Assembly (NCBI GenBank): GCA_029260195.1
Contig: JAJDDS010000278.1
Span: 1-5,455, forward strand
Length of the DNA stretch: 5,455 nt
Reading direction: 5' to 3'
Source of the DNA: Phycisphaerae bacterium
GTDB lineage: Bacteria; Planctomycetota; Phycisphaerae; UBA1845
The first letter of the stretch is position 1; the number at the start of each line of letters is the position of its first letter. Position numbers and translations under genes: made by a program. Below the pieces are notes generated by a model. That model made no database searches. It saw only the letters and a list, made by a program, of their open reading frames with translations, and was not told where the DNA came from. Below are positions 1 through 5,364 of the stretch, piece after piece.

Positions 1-1004
1 GGTTCGGCAAGTCCGACGTGTTTTGCTACGAGGACGTGCCCGCGCCGGAGGCTGGTCCGGGGCACGTTGTGGTGAAGGTGGCTGCCTGCGGGCTGAATCG
101 CTACGACCTTTATCTGCGGATGGGAGCGATCACGCGCGAGATGGCCATGCCGCACGTGATGGGTGCGGACATCACCGGGACCGTCGCGACCGTGGGAGAT
201 GATGTGTCAGGGTTGGTCGCGGGGCAGCGGGTTCTTATCGCGCCAGGTTTTCCGGTGGACCCTGGGGATTGGGCACACCGTCCGATCAACCAGGCGGCTA
301 GCTACACGGTGACCGGGACGTTGAAGTGGGGAGGTTACGCCGAGTTCGTGCGGGTTCCGGCGCGATTCGTGATTGCGGATACGACGGATCTGCCACAAGA
401 CGCGCTGGCAACAGTGCCGCTATGTCTGATGACAGCCATGCACGCGGTGAAGTCGTTGGGCGAGGTCGATCGTGGTGCGTCGGTGCTGGTACAGGCTGGC
501 GCGTCGGGGAGCGGGGGGATGTGCATTCAAGTCGCCAAGGCGCTGGGGGCGCGTGTGATCACGACGGTCGGTTCGGAGGCCAAGGTCGATTTTGTGCGTT
601 CGATCGGGGCCGACGACGTGATTCTGCGGGATGCGGAGGATCAGGTTGCGCGTGTGATGGGGTGGACGGACGGTCGCGGGGTGGATGTGGTGATCGACAA
701 TGTGGGTGCGTCAGTGTTCGACGCCAACACCAAGTCGATGCGATTGGGCGGGACGTTCGTGAATTTCGGGTTGGTCAGCGGCTACCACGTCGATTTCAAT
801 CTGAAGGAGTTCTTCTTCCGCCAGCACATCTTCAAGGGGTCGTTCATGGGGACGATGGAGGAGCTGGCGGAGGGTTTGGAGCTGGTGCGGGCAGGCAAAG
901 TGCGACCGTTGCTGGACCGGACGTTCCCCCTGCGGCACGCGGCGGCCGCCCACGACTATGTCGAATCGCGTCAGATCCGGGGGAGCGTGGTTCTGTTGCC
1001 TTAG
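1..1004 (+). CDS. Medium-chain dehydrogenase/reductase (zinc-type alcohol dehydrogenase / quinone oxidoreductase superfamily), 5'-truncated
   Basis: Cytoplasmic NAD(P)H-dependent oxidoreductase; the substrate cannot be read from the sequence. A GTG at 18 could serve as a start, but the frame stays open to the left edge and reads FGKSDVFCYEDVPAPEAGPG, the usual continuous N-terminal strand of this superfamily. The true start is therefore outside the window and 1 is only the edge. Counting from the GTG codon as residue 1 (328 residues): a GroES-like catalytic domain at about 1-125, with CGLNRYDLYLRMG near 24-36 and the GGYAEFVRVP strand at 105-114; then a Rossmann domain with the dinucleotide loop GASGSGG at 161-167 followed by IQVAKALGARV, GADDVI at 197-202 and the VDVVIDNVG strand at 222-230. 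The segment that carries four structural-zinc cysteines in many relatives (about 76-98) keeps its length but has no cysteine, so zinc binding there is unlikely. The gene ends with TAG, converging on uppP. Confident in the superfamily, not in the substrate. Confidence 0.9.
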   Translation, partial: FGKSDVFCYEDVPAPEAGPGHVVVKVAACGLNRYDLYLRMGAITREMAMPHVMGADITGTVATVGDDVSGLVAGQRVLIAPGFPVDPGDWAHRPINQAASYTVTGTLKWGGYAEFVRVPARFVIADTTDLPQDALATVPLCLMTAMHAVKSLGEVDRGASVLVQAGASGSGGMCIQVAKALGARVITTVGSEAKVDFVRSIGADDVILRDAEDQVARVMGWTDGRGVDVVIDNVGASVFDANTKSMRLGGTFVNFGLVSGYHVDFNLKEFFFRQHIFKGSFMGTMEELAEGLELVRAGKVRPLLDRTFPLRHAAAAHDYVESRQIRGSVVLLP

Positions 1005-1005
1005 G

Positions 1006-1026
1006 AAGTGTCACGTTGTGACACTT
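1006..1026. terminator. Perfect 9-bp hairpin between convergent genes, candidate bidirectional terminator
   Basis: AAGTGTCAC (1006-1014) and GTGACACTT (1018-1026) are exact inverted copies around a 3-base loop, GTT. The hairpin begins one base after the TAG of the dehydrogenase gene and, on the other strand, includes the first two bases of the uppP stop codon (TAA, read 1027-1025). It is the only space between the two convergent genes, which fits transcription termination or 3'-end protection in both directions. Neither side has a clear U-tract, so it is not a textbook intrinsic terminator. A palindromic protein-binding site is the alternative. Confidence 0.5.
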
Positions 1027-1876
1027 ATCCCGCGGCGGACCCGATCGCCCACCATCCCATGGCAGCCGCGCCGACGATCCAGCAGTAGTAGGAGAAGTAG
1101 TGGATCTTGTCGCGGATGACCATGTCCAACAGGACATGCAGGGCGATGGCACCGCTGACGAATCCGACGGCTGACCCCGCCGCGATCGGACCCCAGGGAA
1201 TGGCGTGCAACTCGCTTTCGGGCAGGGACAGGGTCTCGCGGAGCTGCATGAGCACGACTCCGCCGATCGTTGGAGTTGCGATGAGGAAGCTGAACTCAGC
1301 CGCCCATCGACGTTTGAGTCCGAACAGCATTGCGGTGCAGATTGTGGATCCGCTGCGGGAGACGCCGGGCATAATGGCGCAGCCCTGAGCGATGCCGACC
1401 AGTGCGGCGCGCCACCATCCGAATCGTCGCCATCCCCGACTCGGGCGTGATTGAAGGCCTATGAGGTAGAGAAACGTCCCGGTGAAAAGCAACCCCGCAG
1501 CCGTCGTGGCGAGGGAGCTGAAGGCCCGCTCGAAGGAGTCCTTGAAAGCGAAGCCGATGACGGCGGTCGGGATACAGGCGGCGACCGCGAGACCACCCAC
1601 TCGCCAGGCGGTCCGGCGCCCGGCGTATTCCGCGCCGACCTCGACGACCAACCGTCTGGCGAATCGCGCAAACGTCCCGGCGAAAACCACCAGCACGGCG
1701 AGCAGAGTGCCGAAGTGTGTCACTACGTCGAACAGCAACGTCTCCGGGGCGTCGCTGGGGAGGCCGAGGAGGTTCTGCGTGATGACCAGATGCCCGCTGC
1801 TGCTGACGGGCAGGAACTCCGTCAGGCCTTGCACGAGTCCGAGGAGGCAGGCTTTGAAGTAAGTCAATTCCGTCAC
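1025..1876 (-). CDS. uppP: Undecaprenyl-diphosphatase (UppP/BacA family)
   Basis: Integral membrane phosphatase that converts undecaprenyl diphosphate to undecaprenyl phosphate, recycling the lipid carrier of peptidoglycan and surface glycans; extra copies give bacitracin resistance in known cases. The 283-residue length is normal for the family. Motif 1 is QGLTEFLPVSSSGHL at 16-30, with the catalytic-region glutamate E20, the serines 25-27 and H29. HFGTLLAV follows at 54-61. Motif 2 is PGVSRSGST at 170-178, with the essential arginine R174, and FGLKRRWAAEFSFL follows. The rest is hydrophobic segments consistent with a polytopic protein. The frame is open further upstream to an ATG at 2059, but that extension is charged, histidine-rich and lies wholly inside pgsA. 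The GTG at 1876 gives the family N-terminus, overlaps the pgsA TGA as GTGA and has GGAAG ten bases upstream. Last gene of the rimO-pgsA-uppP operon. Function very likely. Confidence 0.96.
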   Translation of the reverse strand: MTELTYFKACLLGLVQGLTEFLPVSSSGHLVITQNLLGLPSDAPETLLFDVVTHFGTLLAVLVVFAGTFARFARRLVVEVGAEYAGRRTAWRVGGLAVAACIPTAVIGFAFKDSFERAFSSLATTAAGLLFTGTFLYLIGLQSRPSRGWRRFGWWRAALVGIAQGCAIMPGVSRSGSTICTAMLFGLKRRWAAEFSFLIATPTIGGVVLMQLRETLSLPESELHAIPWGPIAAGSAVGFVSGAIALHVLLDMVIRDKIHYFSYYCWIVGAAAMGWWAIGSAAG

Positions 1877-2484
1877 GGACGAGACGCTTCCATGAGAATG
1901 GACCGGGACTTGATCAGGTAGGTCACGAGCGACGCAGTGGTGACGATCACAGTGAGCCACACGAACGCCAGGCGTACGAACAGGGTGCCGGTCTCGCCCT
2001 CGCCGCTCCAGTGGGCCACGGTCACGAGAAGCACCGGAACGGTGATGGATTGAATCCACATCTTCGCTTTTCCGACGTACTCCGCGCCGAATTGCACGCC
2101 GCGGGACTCGGAGAACCCGCGCAAGCCGGTGACGAGAAGTTCACGGCCGAGGATGACGACGATCATCCACGTGCTCAGTCCGGTGACGTTGCGGCCGTCG
2201 AGCCCGCAAAAGGAGGGGCCGGCGAGAAAGATGAACGCTCCGCAGACGAGCACCTTGTCGACGAATGGGTCGAGGATGCGTCCAAGCGCGGTCACTTGGT
2301 TTTGCTTGCGGGCGTAATATCCGTCGAGCCAGTCGGTCGCGGCGGCGACGATGAACATGGCGACGCAGATGTCGAGGAGGCGGGTGTTGGGTTCGCGGTG
2401 GGAGTATTGGCCCAGGAGGACGAAAAATACGATGGCGAGTGCGAGTCGGGCGAGGGTGATCTGATTGGGAAGGTTGATCTTCAT
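1873..2484 (-). CDS. pgsA: CDP-diacylglycerol--glycerol-3-phosphate 3-phosphatidyltransferase (phosphatidylglycerophosphate synthase)
   Basis: Membrane enzyme that transfers a phosphatidyl group from CDP-diacylglycerol to glycerol-3-phosphate, the committed step to phosphatidylglycerol and cardiolipin. The 203-residue protein starts MKINLPNQITLARL, a typical PgsA N-terminus. The complete CDP-alcohol phosphotransferase signature is present: D51-x2-D54-G55-x2-A58-R59-x8-G68-x3-D72-x3-D76, with all four metal- and substrate-binding aspartates. GRELLVTGLRGF (113-124) and the surrounding hydrophobic stretches (about 8-26, 36-50, 104-120, 143-157, 168-190) match PgsA. The signature is shared with other CDP-alcohol transferases such as phosphatidylserine synthase, but the N-terminus and GRE-LLVTGLR region favour PgsA. 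The frame extends upstream to 2700 only as an overlap with rimO. The ATG at 2484 is one base past the rimO stop and is preceded by a pyrimidine-rich stretch without a Shine-Dalgarno sequence, so translation probably depends on ribosomes finishing rimO. Its stop overlaps the uppP GTG. Confidence 0.95.
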   Translation of the reverse strand: MKINLPNQITLARLALAIVFFVLLGQYSHREPNTRLLDICVAMFIVAAATDWLDGYYARKQNQVTALGRILDPFVDKVLVCGAFIFLAGPSFCGLDGRNVTGLSTWMIVVILGRELLVTGLRGFSESRGVQFGAEYVGKAKMWIQSITVPVLLVTVAHWSGEGETGTLFVRLAFVWLTVIVTTASLVTYLIKSRSILMEASRP

Positions 2485-2485
2485 G

Positions 2486-3847
2486 CTATGAGCAAACGGG
2501 GAGCGGGACGGACGTCGGAGAACCCACGAGGTCGTAGTCGTCTCGGCGTGTGCAGCGGATGTCGACGAAGTCTCCCGGCTCGACGTTGGCGTCTTCGATG
2601 TAAGTAAGGCTATCAACCAACGGAGCTTGACCCGCGTGTCGCGCGGGGGCGAACCCGTCGTGGGGGTCGTCGTCCACGAGGACGCGGAAGGTGCTGCCAA
2701 TCATCTGATCGGCGAGTGAGAATGCGATTTCCTGCTGCAAGGTCATGAGCGCGTCGATGCGTTCGGCTTTCACGCCGTCGGGAATCTGGTCTCCCATTCG
2801 TCCCGCCGGAGTCTCGGGTTCGAGCGAGTAAGGAAAGACGCCGAGCGCGTCGAATCGGAAGCCGCGGACGAAGTCGACAAGCTCGTCAAACTCCGCGTCC
2901 GTCTCCCCTGGGAAACCTGCGATGAGTGTCGTGCGGATATGTACGCCGGGGATACGCTCACGTAATCGCTCAAGCAGAGCCTCGGTTTCGGCACGGGTGA
3001 CCCGGCGGTGCATCGACTTGAGGATGCGGTCGTTGATGTGTTGCAGGGGGATATCAATATACTTGACGACCCGGTCGCACTCCGCGACGGCGTCGATCAT
3101 GGCGTCGGTCAGGATCGAGGGGTAAACATACATCAACCGCAACCACTGCAGTCCGTCCACGCCGTTCAGAGACCGCAGCAGTTCGGCGAGTCCGGCGGGG
3201 TTCGCAAACTCTTCGCCGTAGCTAGTCGTGTCTTGGCCGATGAGGCTGATCTCGACGGCGCCGTCGGACACCAGTTCGCGGGCCTCCGCCAATACGACCT
3301 CGGGCGGCTTGCAGTGCATCGGTCCGCGGATGGCTGGGATGGTGCAGAACGTGCATTTTTGGTTGCAGCCCTCGCTGATCCGGAGGTATGCGTAATGCTG
3401 AGGGGTGAGTCGGAGGCGGGCGAAATCGAGTTGGACGAACGGGTGATAGTCACTGAGGAAGACGTCGGCGGTGCGTTCAAGATTGAGATTGCCGCGGAGC
3501 ACAGCCCGCACAATGTCGTCGCGATTGTTCACGCCGACGATGGCGTCGATTCCTTCAACGGTGTCGAGGAGCGCGGTCTTGTCGCGTTGGACGAGGCATC
3601 CGGCGACGACGACACGCTTGCATCGGCCGGTTCTCTTCAGTTCGACGGCATCGGTGATGCAGTCGACAGCCTCAGCGCGGGCGGCGTCGAGGAATCCGCA
3701 CGTGTTCACGACGATGACGTCGGCGTCGGACTCGTCACCGGTAATGGCGCAGCCGCTCTCAGCCAGTTGTCCGAGCATTTTCTCGGAGTCGACGAGGTTC
3801 TTGGCGCACCCCAGGGATACGAACGCGACGGTGGTTGGATCGGGCAT
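2486..3847 (-). CDS. rimO: Ribosomal protein S12 methylthiotransferase RimO (radical SAM)
   Basis: Radical SAM methylthiotransferase that adds a methylthio group to the conserved aspartate (Asp88/89) of ribosomal protein uS12, using two [4Fe-4S] clusters; cytoplasmic. The 453-residue length suits the family. The N-terminal UPF0004 domain (about 5-130) carries SLGCAKNLVDSE at 11-22 and cluster cysteines C14, C50 (VNTCGF) and C84 (AGCLVQR). The radical SAM domain carries CNQKCTFC at 161-168 (C161, C165, C168), then PAIRG, LIGQDTTSYG (202-211) and IAGFPGETDAEF (309-320). A C-terminal TRAM domain lies at about 380-446. GCAKNLVDSE separates it from MiaB, which usually reads GCQMN there. An upstream ATG at 3976 would add 43 low-complexity residues; the ATG at 3847 gives MPDPTTVAFVSLGC, so I chose it, though no strong Shine-Dalgarno precedes it. 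First gene of the leftward operon, with a candidate promoter at 3887-3915. Confidence 0.96.
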   Translation of the reverse strand: MPDPTTVAFVSLGCAKNLVDSEKMLGQLAESGCAITGDESDADVIVVNTCGFLDAARAEAVDCITDAVELKRTGRCKRVVVAGCLVQRDKTALLDTVEGIDAIVGVNNRDDIVRAVLRGNLNLERTADVFLSDYHPFVQLDFARLRLTPQHYAYLRISEGCNQKCTFCTIPAIRGPMHCKPPEVVLAEARELVSDGAVEISLIGQDTTSYGEEFANPAGLAELLRSLNGVDGLQWLRLMYVYPSILTDAMIDAVAECDRVVKYIDIPLQHINDRILKSMHRRVTRAETEALLERLRERIPGVHIRTTLIAGFPGETDAEFDELVDFVRGFRFDALGVFPYSLEPETPAGRMGDQIPDGVKAERIDALMTLQQEIAFSLADQMIGSTFRVLVDDDPHDGFAPARHAGQAPLVDSLTYIEDANVEPGDFVDIRCTRRDDYDLVGSPTSVPLPVCS

Positions 3848-3886
3848 TTTTTGTGGCGTCTTCGGACCGGTGTTAATCGCGGCGGC

Positions 3887-3915
3887 ATTGTAGTAGCGGC
3901 GCGCGGGAAGCGGAA
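3887..3915 (-). promoter_or_regulatory. Candidate sigma-70-type promoter for the rimO-pgsA-uppP operon
   Basis: On the minus strand a TACAAT hexamer (3892-3887) matches the -10 consensus at five of six bases and sits about 40 bases before the rimO ATG. A hexamer TTCCGC (3915-3910) lies 17 bases upstream but matches the -35 consensus poorly. Transcription would begin near 3880. The spacing is good and the -35 weak, so this is tentative. Confidence 0.35.
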
Positions 3916-4037
3916 GCCCCGCCGGTGACGTGAATCTCGGCGGGCATCCCGTTTTGTGCGGCGATTTCGTTGGCATACCCGGATCGGGGGCTGGTCGGGC
4001 TTGGCAACGCGGACCTTCGTCAGTCCGAGCCCCCCGT

Positions 4038-4066
4038 TGTCATTCCGAGCGTAGCGAGGAATCTTG
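4038..4066. repeat. Dispersed hairpin repeat unit with ATTCC-GAGCGTAGCGAG-GGAAT-type core
   Basis: The core at 4042-4062 has outer arms ATTCC (4042-4046) and GGAAT (4058-4062), then GA facing GA, then GC/GC around a GTA loop (4051-4053). I know this sequence from memory as a high-copy intergenic repeat in several bacterial phyla, with the loop base varying among copies; only one copy is visible here, so dispersal cannot be shown from the window. On the minus strand it reads as the peptide RFLATLGMT, a tail often seen in mispredicted small proteins. It lies between two divergent genes and does not interrupt either. The outer boundaries are uncertain. Confidence 0.6.
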
Positions 4067-4131
4067 CTGAGGATCCACTGGAGGCTGGATTACCCACTGC
4101 GCCAGAAACGACAAGGAATCGAAGACGGGCA

Positions 4132-4161
4132 TTGCTTGACGTTGGAGTTTGGGCGTAAGAT
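4132..4161 (+). promoter_or_regulatory. Candidate promoter for the groES-like/btpA pair
   Basis: TAAGAT (4156-4161) is a reasonable -10 hexamer about 50 bases before the groES-like ATG. The best -35-like hexamer, TTGACG (4136-4141), is only 14 bases upstream, shorter than usual; TTGCTT (4132-4137) gives an 18-base spacer but a weaker match. No sigma-32 or CIRCE signature is visible. Transcription would start near 4168, just before the small inverted repeat at 4173-4184. Confidence 0.35.
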
Positions 4162-4172
4162 GCGTATCGAGG

Positions 4173-4184
4173 GGAACAGGTTCC
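4173..4184. repeat. Short inverted repeat GGAAC-AG-GTTCC in the groES-like leader
   Basis: Five-base arms with a two-base spacer lie immediately downstream of the candidate transcription start and 26 bases before the start codon. The position would suit an operator for a dimeric repressor, but 12 bases of symmetry can arise by chance and I recognise no known regulator site. Confidence 0.2.
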
Positions 4185-4197
4185 GCGGGCAACACGC

Positions 4198-4205
4198 AAG
4201 AGGAG
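4198..4205 (+). promoter_or_regulatory. Strong ribosome binding site that fixes the groES-like start
   Basis: AAGAGGAG lies five bases before the ATG at 4211. It is the best Shine-Dalgarno in the window and argues against the upstream in-frame ATG at 4064, whose extension would run through the promoter region. Confidence 0.8.
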
Positions 4206-4210
4206 CGAGC

Positions 4211-4540
4211 ATGACTCGGTCGCCATCAACCGGGAGCAAGAAACTCGAAACCGTAGAGCCGCTCGGCAAGCGCGTCCTGATTCGCAAGGACGCCGACAAG
4301 AAGCGCACAAAGGGCGGCATCGAACTGCCCGATACGGTCGAAATCCCAACGATCACAGGACGCGTCGTGACGGTGTCAGCCCAGATATCCAAGGACGAGG
4401 ATTTCCCGATCCGTCGTTACGACCGCGTTCTCTTCAACCCGCGACACGCGATCCCCGTTGACTTCGAGGCGGACAATCAGCTCTTCGTCGTACCCATCGA
4501 AGATGTTGTGGCTGTGTTTCGCAAGGGCGGCGATGATTAA
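4211..4540 (+). CDS. GroES-family co-chaperonin-like protein (Cpn10), divergent
   Basis: Small beta-barrel protein related to GroES, the heptameric lid of the GroEL folding chamber; cytoplasmic. In the 109 residues, LETVEPLGKRVLIRKD (12-27) matches the GroES N-terminal strand, KKRTKGGIELPD (30-41) matches the mobile loop that docks onto GroEL, GRVVTVS (50-56) is the next strand, and LFVVPIEDVVAVF (91-103) corresponds to the C-terminal DILAVI strand. Differences from classical GroES are clear: the hydrophobic IVL docking tripeptide is IEL (37-39), the middle region reads DEDFPIRRYDRVLFNPRHAIPVDF (no VKxGD glycine), and a ten-residue lead precedes the barrel. I recall planctomycete stand-alone co-chaperonins with this pattern, but cannot search. 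No groEL is nearby. The start is set by the Shine-Dalgarno at 4198-4205. Family membership is fairly sure; true lid function is inferred. I withhold groES as a symbol because of the divergence. Confidence 0.85.
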   Translation: MTRSPSTGSKKLETVEPLGKRVLIRKDADKKRTKGGIELPDTVEIPTITGRVVTVSAQISKDEDFPIRRYDRVLFNPRHAIPVDFEADNQLFVVPIEDVVAVFRKGGDD

Positions 4541-4572
4541 CGATTCCAGCCACGCGCCGCGATCAACCGGAT

Positions 4573-5364
4573 TTGACCCTCGTGGCTAGTTTTCCCAAAC
4601 CGTTTCTGATCGGGATGGTTCATCTGCCCGCGCTGCCGGGGAGTCCTCGGTCGTCTTTGCGGATGGACGAGATTCTGGATCGTGCGCGACGCGACGCGGA
4701 GACGTTGCGCGACGCCGGGTTCGACGGGGTGATGATCGAGAACTACGGCGACACGCCGTTCGAGGCGGGCACACTCGATCCAGCCACCGTCGCCGCGATG
4801 GGGATCGTCGCCGGGGAGGTCAAACGCGCGTGCGGTTTGCCGATCGGCGTGAATGCCCTTCGCAATGACGCCCGGGCTGCGATGGGGATAGCAGCCGCAG
4901 CCGGGGCGGGGTTCATTCGCGTCAACGTGCATACGGGGGTGGCTGCGACGGATCAGGGGATGATCGAAGGGCGCGCCGCCGACACGCTACGGTACCGGCG
5001 CTCGCTGGGGGTTGATGTGGCTATCTTCGCGGACGTCCACGTCAAGCACGCAACGCCGGTAAGTCAGCCGGACCTCGCCGAGGCGGCGCGGGACTGCGCT
5101 TATCGCGGACACGCGGATGCGTTGATCGTCTCGGGAGTGGCTACGGGCGCGCCGGCGAACTTGGCGTGTATCGACCAGATCCGAGCCGCCGTTCCAGATC
5201 GACCGCTTTTTGTGGGTAGCGGGGCGACGGTCGAGACGGTCGGGGGATTACTCAAACGCTGCGACGGCGTGATTGTCGGGACGCATCTCAAATCGGGCGA
5301 CCAGACGACGGCGCCGGTTGAGGCGGAGCGTGCAAGGGCGTTCGTACGGGCGGCGCGCGGGTGA
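4573..5364 (+). CDS. BtpA family protein (predicted TIM-barrel protein)
   Basis: The 263-residue protein belongs to the BtpA/SgcQ family. In Synechocystis, BtpA stabilises the photosystem I reaction-centre proteins; homologues in non-photosynthetic bacteria and archaea have no settled function. Conserved blocks in order: IGMVHLPALPGSP (13-25), DGVMIENYGDTPF (51-63), a long block containing GVNALRNDARAAMGIAAAAG and FIRVNVHTG then TDQGMIEGRA, IFADVHVKHATPV (150-162), RGHADALIVSGVATG (178-192) and a C-terminal phosphate-loop-like LFVGSGATVETV. The alternating strand/helix pattern and this GSG near the C-terminus fit a TIM barrel binding a phosphorylated ligand (inference). The start is uncertain: TTG at 4573 or GTG at 4582, neither with a good Shine-Dalgarno; an in-frame stop at 4534-4536 excludes a long extension. 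It follows the groES-like gene by 32 bp without a visible terminator, so the two are probably cotranscribed. The gene is intact and the family call is firm. Confidence 0.93.
   Translation: MTLVASFPKPFLIGMVHLPALPGSPRSSLRMDEILDRARRDAETLRDAGFDGVMIENYGDTPFEAGTLDPATVAAMGIVAGEVKRACGLPIGVNALRNDARAAMGIAAAAGAGFIRVNVHTGVAATDQGMIEGRAADTLRYRRSLGVDVAIFADVHVKHATPVSQPDLAEAARDCAYRGHADALIVSGVATGAPANLACIDQIRAAVPDRPLFVGSGATVETVGGLLKRCDGVIVGTHLKSGDQTTAPVEAERARAFVRAARG

Larger units (their letters stand above)
3848..4210. other. Divergent intergenic region between rimO and the groES-like gene
   Basis: This 363-bp stretch separates rimO (leftward) from the groES-like gene (rightward). I see a candidate leftward promoter near its left end, a dispersed hairpin repeat at about 4038-4066, a candidate rightward promoter at 4132-4161, a short inverted repeat GGAAC-AG-GTTCC at 4173-4184 and a strong Shine-Dalgarno at 4198-4205. 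Frames that cross it on either strand are N-terminal extensions or antisense and show no protein-like composition. No CIRCE element (TTAGCACTC-N9-GAGTGCTAA), the usual heat-shock operator of groES genes, is present. I recognise nothing in 3916-4037. Confidence 0.7.

Noticed and set aside
326..1021. Second + strand frame of 231 codons over the dehydrogenase
   Set aside because: Glycine- and arginine-rich out-of-frame reading of an intact gene, without a credible start or family.
1451..1921. + strand frame of 156 codons opposite uppP
   Set aside because: Antisense shadow: hydrophilic, low-complexity sequence facing the membrane-protein codons of uppP, and no ribosome binding site.
1877..2059. 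N-terminal extension of UppP to an ATG at 2059
   Set aside because: It lies wholly inside pgsA in another frame, is histidine- and arginine-rich, and is not part of any UppP; the GTG at 1876 fits the operon overlap.
2011..2607. + strand frame of 198 codons opposite pgsA and the end of rimO
   Set aside because: Antisense across two verified genes and their junction; no domain recognised.
3008..3928. Long + strand open frame of 306 codons opposite rimO
   Set aside because: It is antisense to a gene with every RimO motif. Its composition is that of a mirror frame in GC-rich DNA, and it has no recognisable domain.
4064..4210. N-terminal extension of the groES-like protein from an ATG at 4064
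   Set aside because: It would translate the candidate promoter and leader; the strong Shine-Dalgarno at 4198-4205 and the family N-terminus place the start at 4211.
3848..4210. Riboswitch, small RNA or CRISPR in the divergent intergenic region
   Set aside because: No repeated spacer units, and I found no conserved riboswitch core or a hairpin followed by a T-run; only the single dispersed repeat and weak promoter-like hexamers stand out.
4020..4349. - strand frame of 109 codons ending in RFLATLGMTTGGSD
   Set aside because: Its tail is the dispersed repeat read as protein, and its body is antisense to the groES-like gene; such LGMT-tailed predictions are a known kind of artefact.
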